This document shows, piece by piece, positions 36,330-36,782 of a stretch of DNA of 36,782 nucleotides. The DNA is taken from NCBI RefSeq assembly GCF_000485595.1, contig NW_014577212.1, positions 167,903-204,684 on the forward strand. The letters are read 5' to 3'. The position numbers and the translations under genes are program-made. The notes beneath the pieces are model-generated. The model was given only the letters and a program-made list of their open reading frames with translations, searched no databases and was not told the DNA's origin. The stretch comes from Priapulus caudatus. Lineage: Eukaryota; Priapulida; Priapulimorpha; Priapulimorphida; Priapulidae. Position 1 is the first letter of the stretch. Each line of letters opens with the position of its first letter.

Positions 36330-36782
36330 ATACAAGGACGACGGGGACGTGGGAGCCGACACGGCAGCAGAGGAGCAAGCCGTGTAGCCATAAGCGTAGA
36401 GCGGCGAGCCGATCAATCATATTCTACCGCCATCGCCGATTGTCATCTGTCATCTGTCATTGTCCCTTGTCCTTGATCCCGCCCACTTTCCGGCACTTTT
36501 TTCACCCCGTCCTCCTTCCCACGGCCCTAAACCTTAAATTTATTTACATACGGTGGTTCTGAATATCGCCTTGAAGTATTGATTATTGTAAAAACATGGC
36601 AAAAAAGGCGCTTCAAATAAGAACTAAAAACATCTCAATACCCAGCCACAGCACCAGAAAATCTCTACGACTAGTTACGTGCCAGCCACGCTGCTAAACC
36701 ATGCAGAGCGCATTAGACAACAAAATACTCACATCGGGCCAGGATATCGAGCGCTAAACTACGCTGCGCATGTCACGAATAA
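36330..36782 (+). other. Window end, no supported feature
   Basis: Only short repeats such as tcatctgtcatctgtcattg at about 36439. No GPS motif (C-x-C-x-H-L-T) is visible, so the gene continues beyond the window. Confidence 0.5.

Noticed and set aside
36120-36420. Gene end (stop codon after EEQAV) as the polycystin C-terminus
   Set aside because: The family continues into GPS, PLAT and membrane domains; the stop is in a frame that does not connect by phase.

Overview
This window looks like nuclear DNA from an animal, probably an invertebrate. There are no bacterial-style operons. Instead there are about three dozen short exons (42-300 bp) on the + strand with GT/AG borders, separated by introns full of microsatellites, minisatellites and transposon remnants. 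TTAGGG/CCCTAA-type sequence and Helitron-like termini fit a metazoan genome. I cannot name the species.

The only gene I can support is one large multi-exon gene crossing the whole window on + and open at both ends. It belongs to the polycystin-1 / PKD1-like / PKDREJ family of large extracellular receptors. The order is: PKD-like beta-sandwich repeats (about 0.15-7 kb, with a canonical WDFGDGS motif split over two exons near 4.86 and 5.26 kb); a REJ region (about 7.4-26.8 kb); an EGF-like module (28.7-28.8 kb); and a GAIN-like autoproteolysis domain (about 29.2-34.6 kb, plus a possible exon at 36.26 kb). The GPS cleavage motif, PLAT domain and membrane domains of the family are not seen and would lie beyond 36.8 kb. 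Most exons were chained by codon phase. The chain breaks or is ambiguous at exons near 2.8, 18.7, 19.3, 21.4 and 36.3 kb.

Repeats dominate the introns. The 7.6-11.55 kb intron holds GA arrays, a large inverted minisatellite block with a purine/pyrimidine core, copies of a 'gttacat' satellite, and two Helitron-like elements joined head to tail (9347-11423). The second carries a tRNA-like B box next to a 51-bp foldback with CCCTAA repeats in its loop. Tetranucleotide arrays fill 11.8-13.3, 19.65-20.3 and 21.7-22.7 kb, the middle one directly beside a minus-strand Helitron-type 3' end. Minisatellites lie at 1.46-1.7, 24.0-24.3, 30.0-30.3, 30.65-30.87 and 34.74-35.2 kb. Long apparent ORFs in these arrays (Ser/Ile/His/Pro, Asp/Arg/Gln/Thr, Cys/Val and similar) are repeat translations, not genes.

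Possible regulatory signals are a perfect palindromic X-box with YY1-like, octamer and NRF1-like motifs at 2.9-3.33 kb, and AGGTCA direct repeats near 16.9 and 17.06 kb. These rest on motif reading only.
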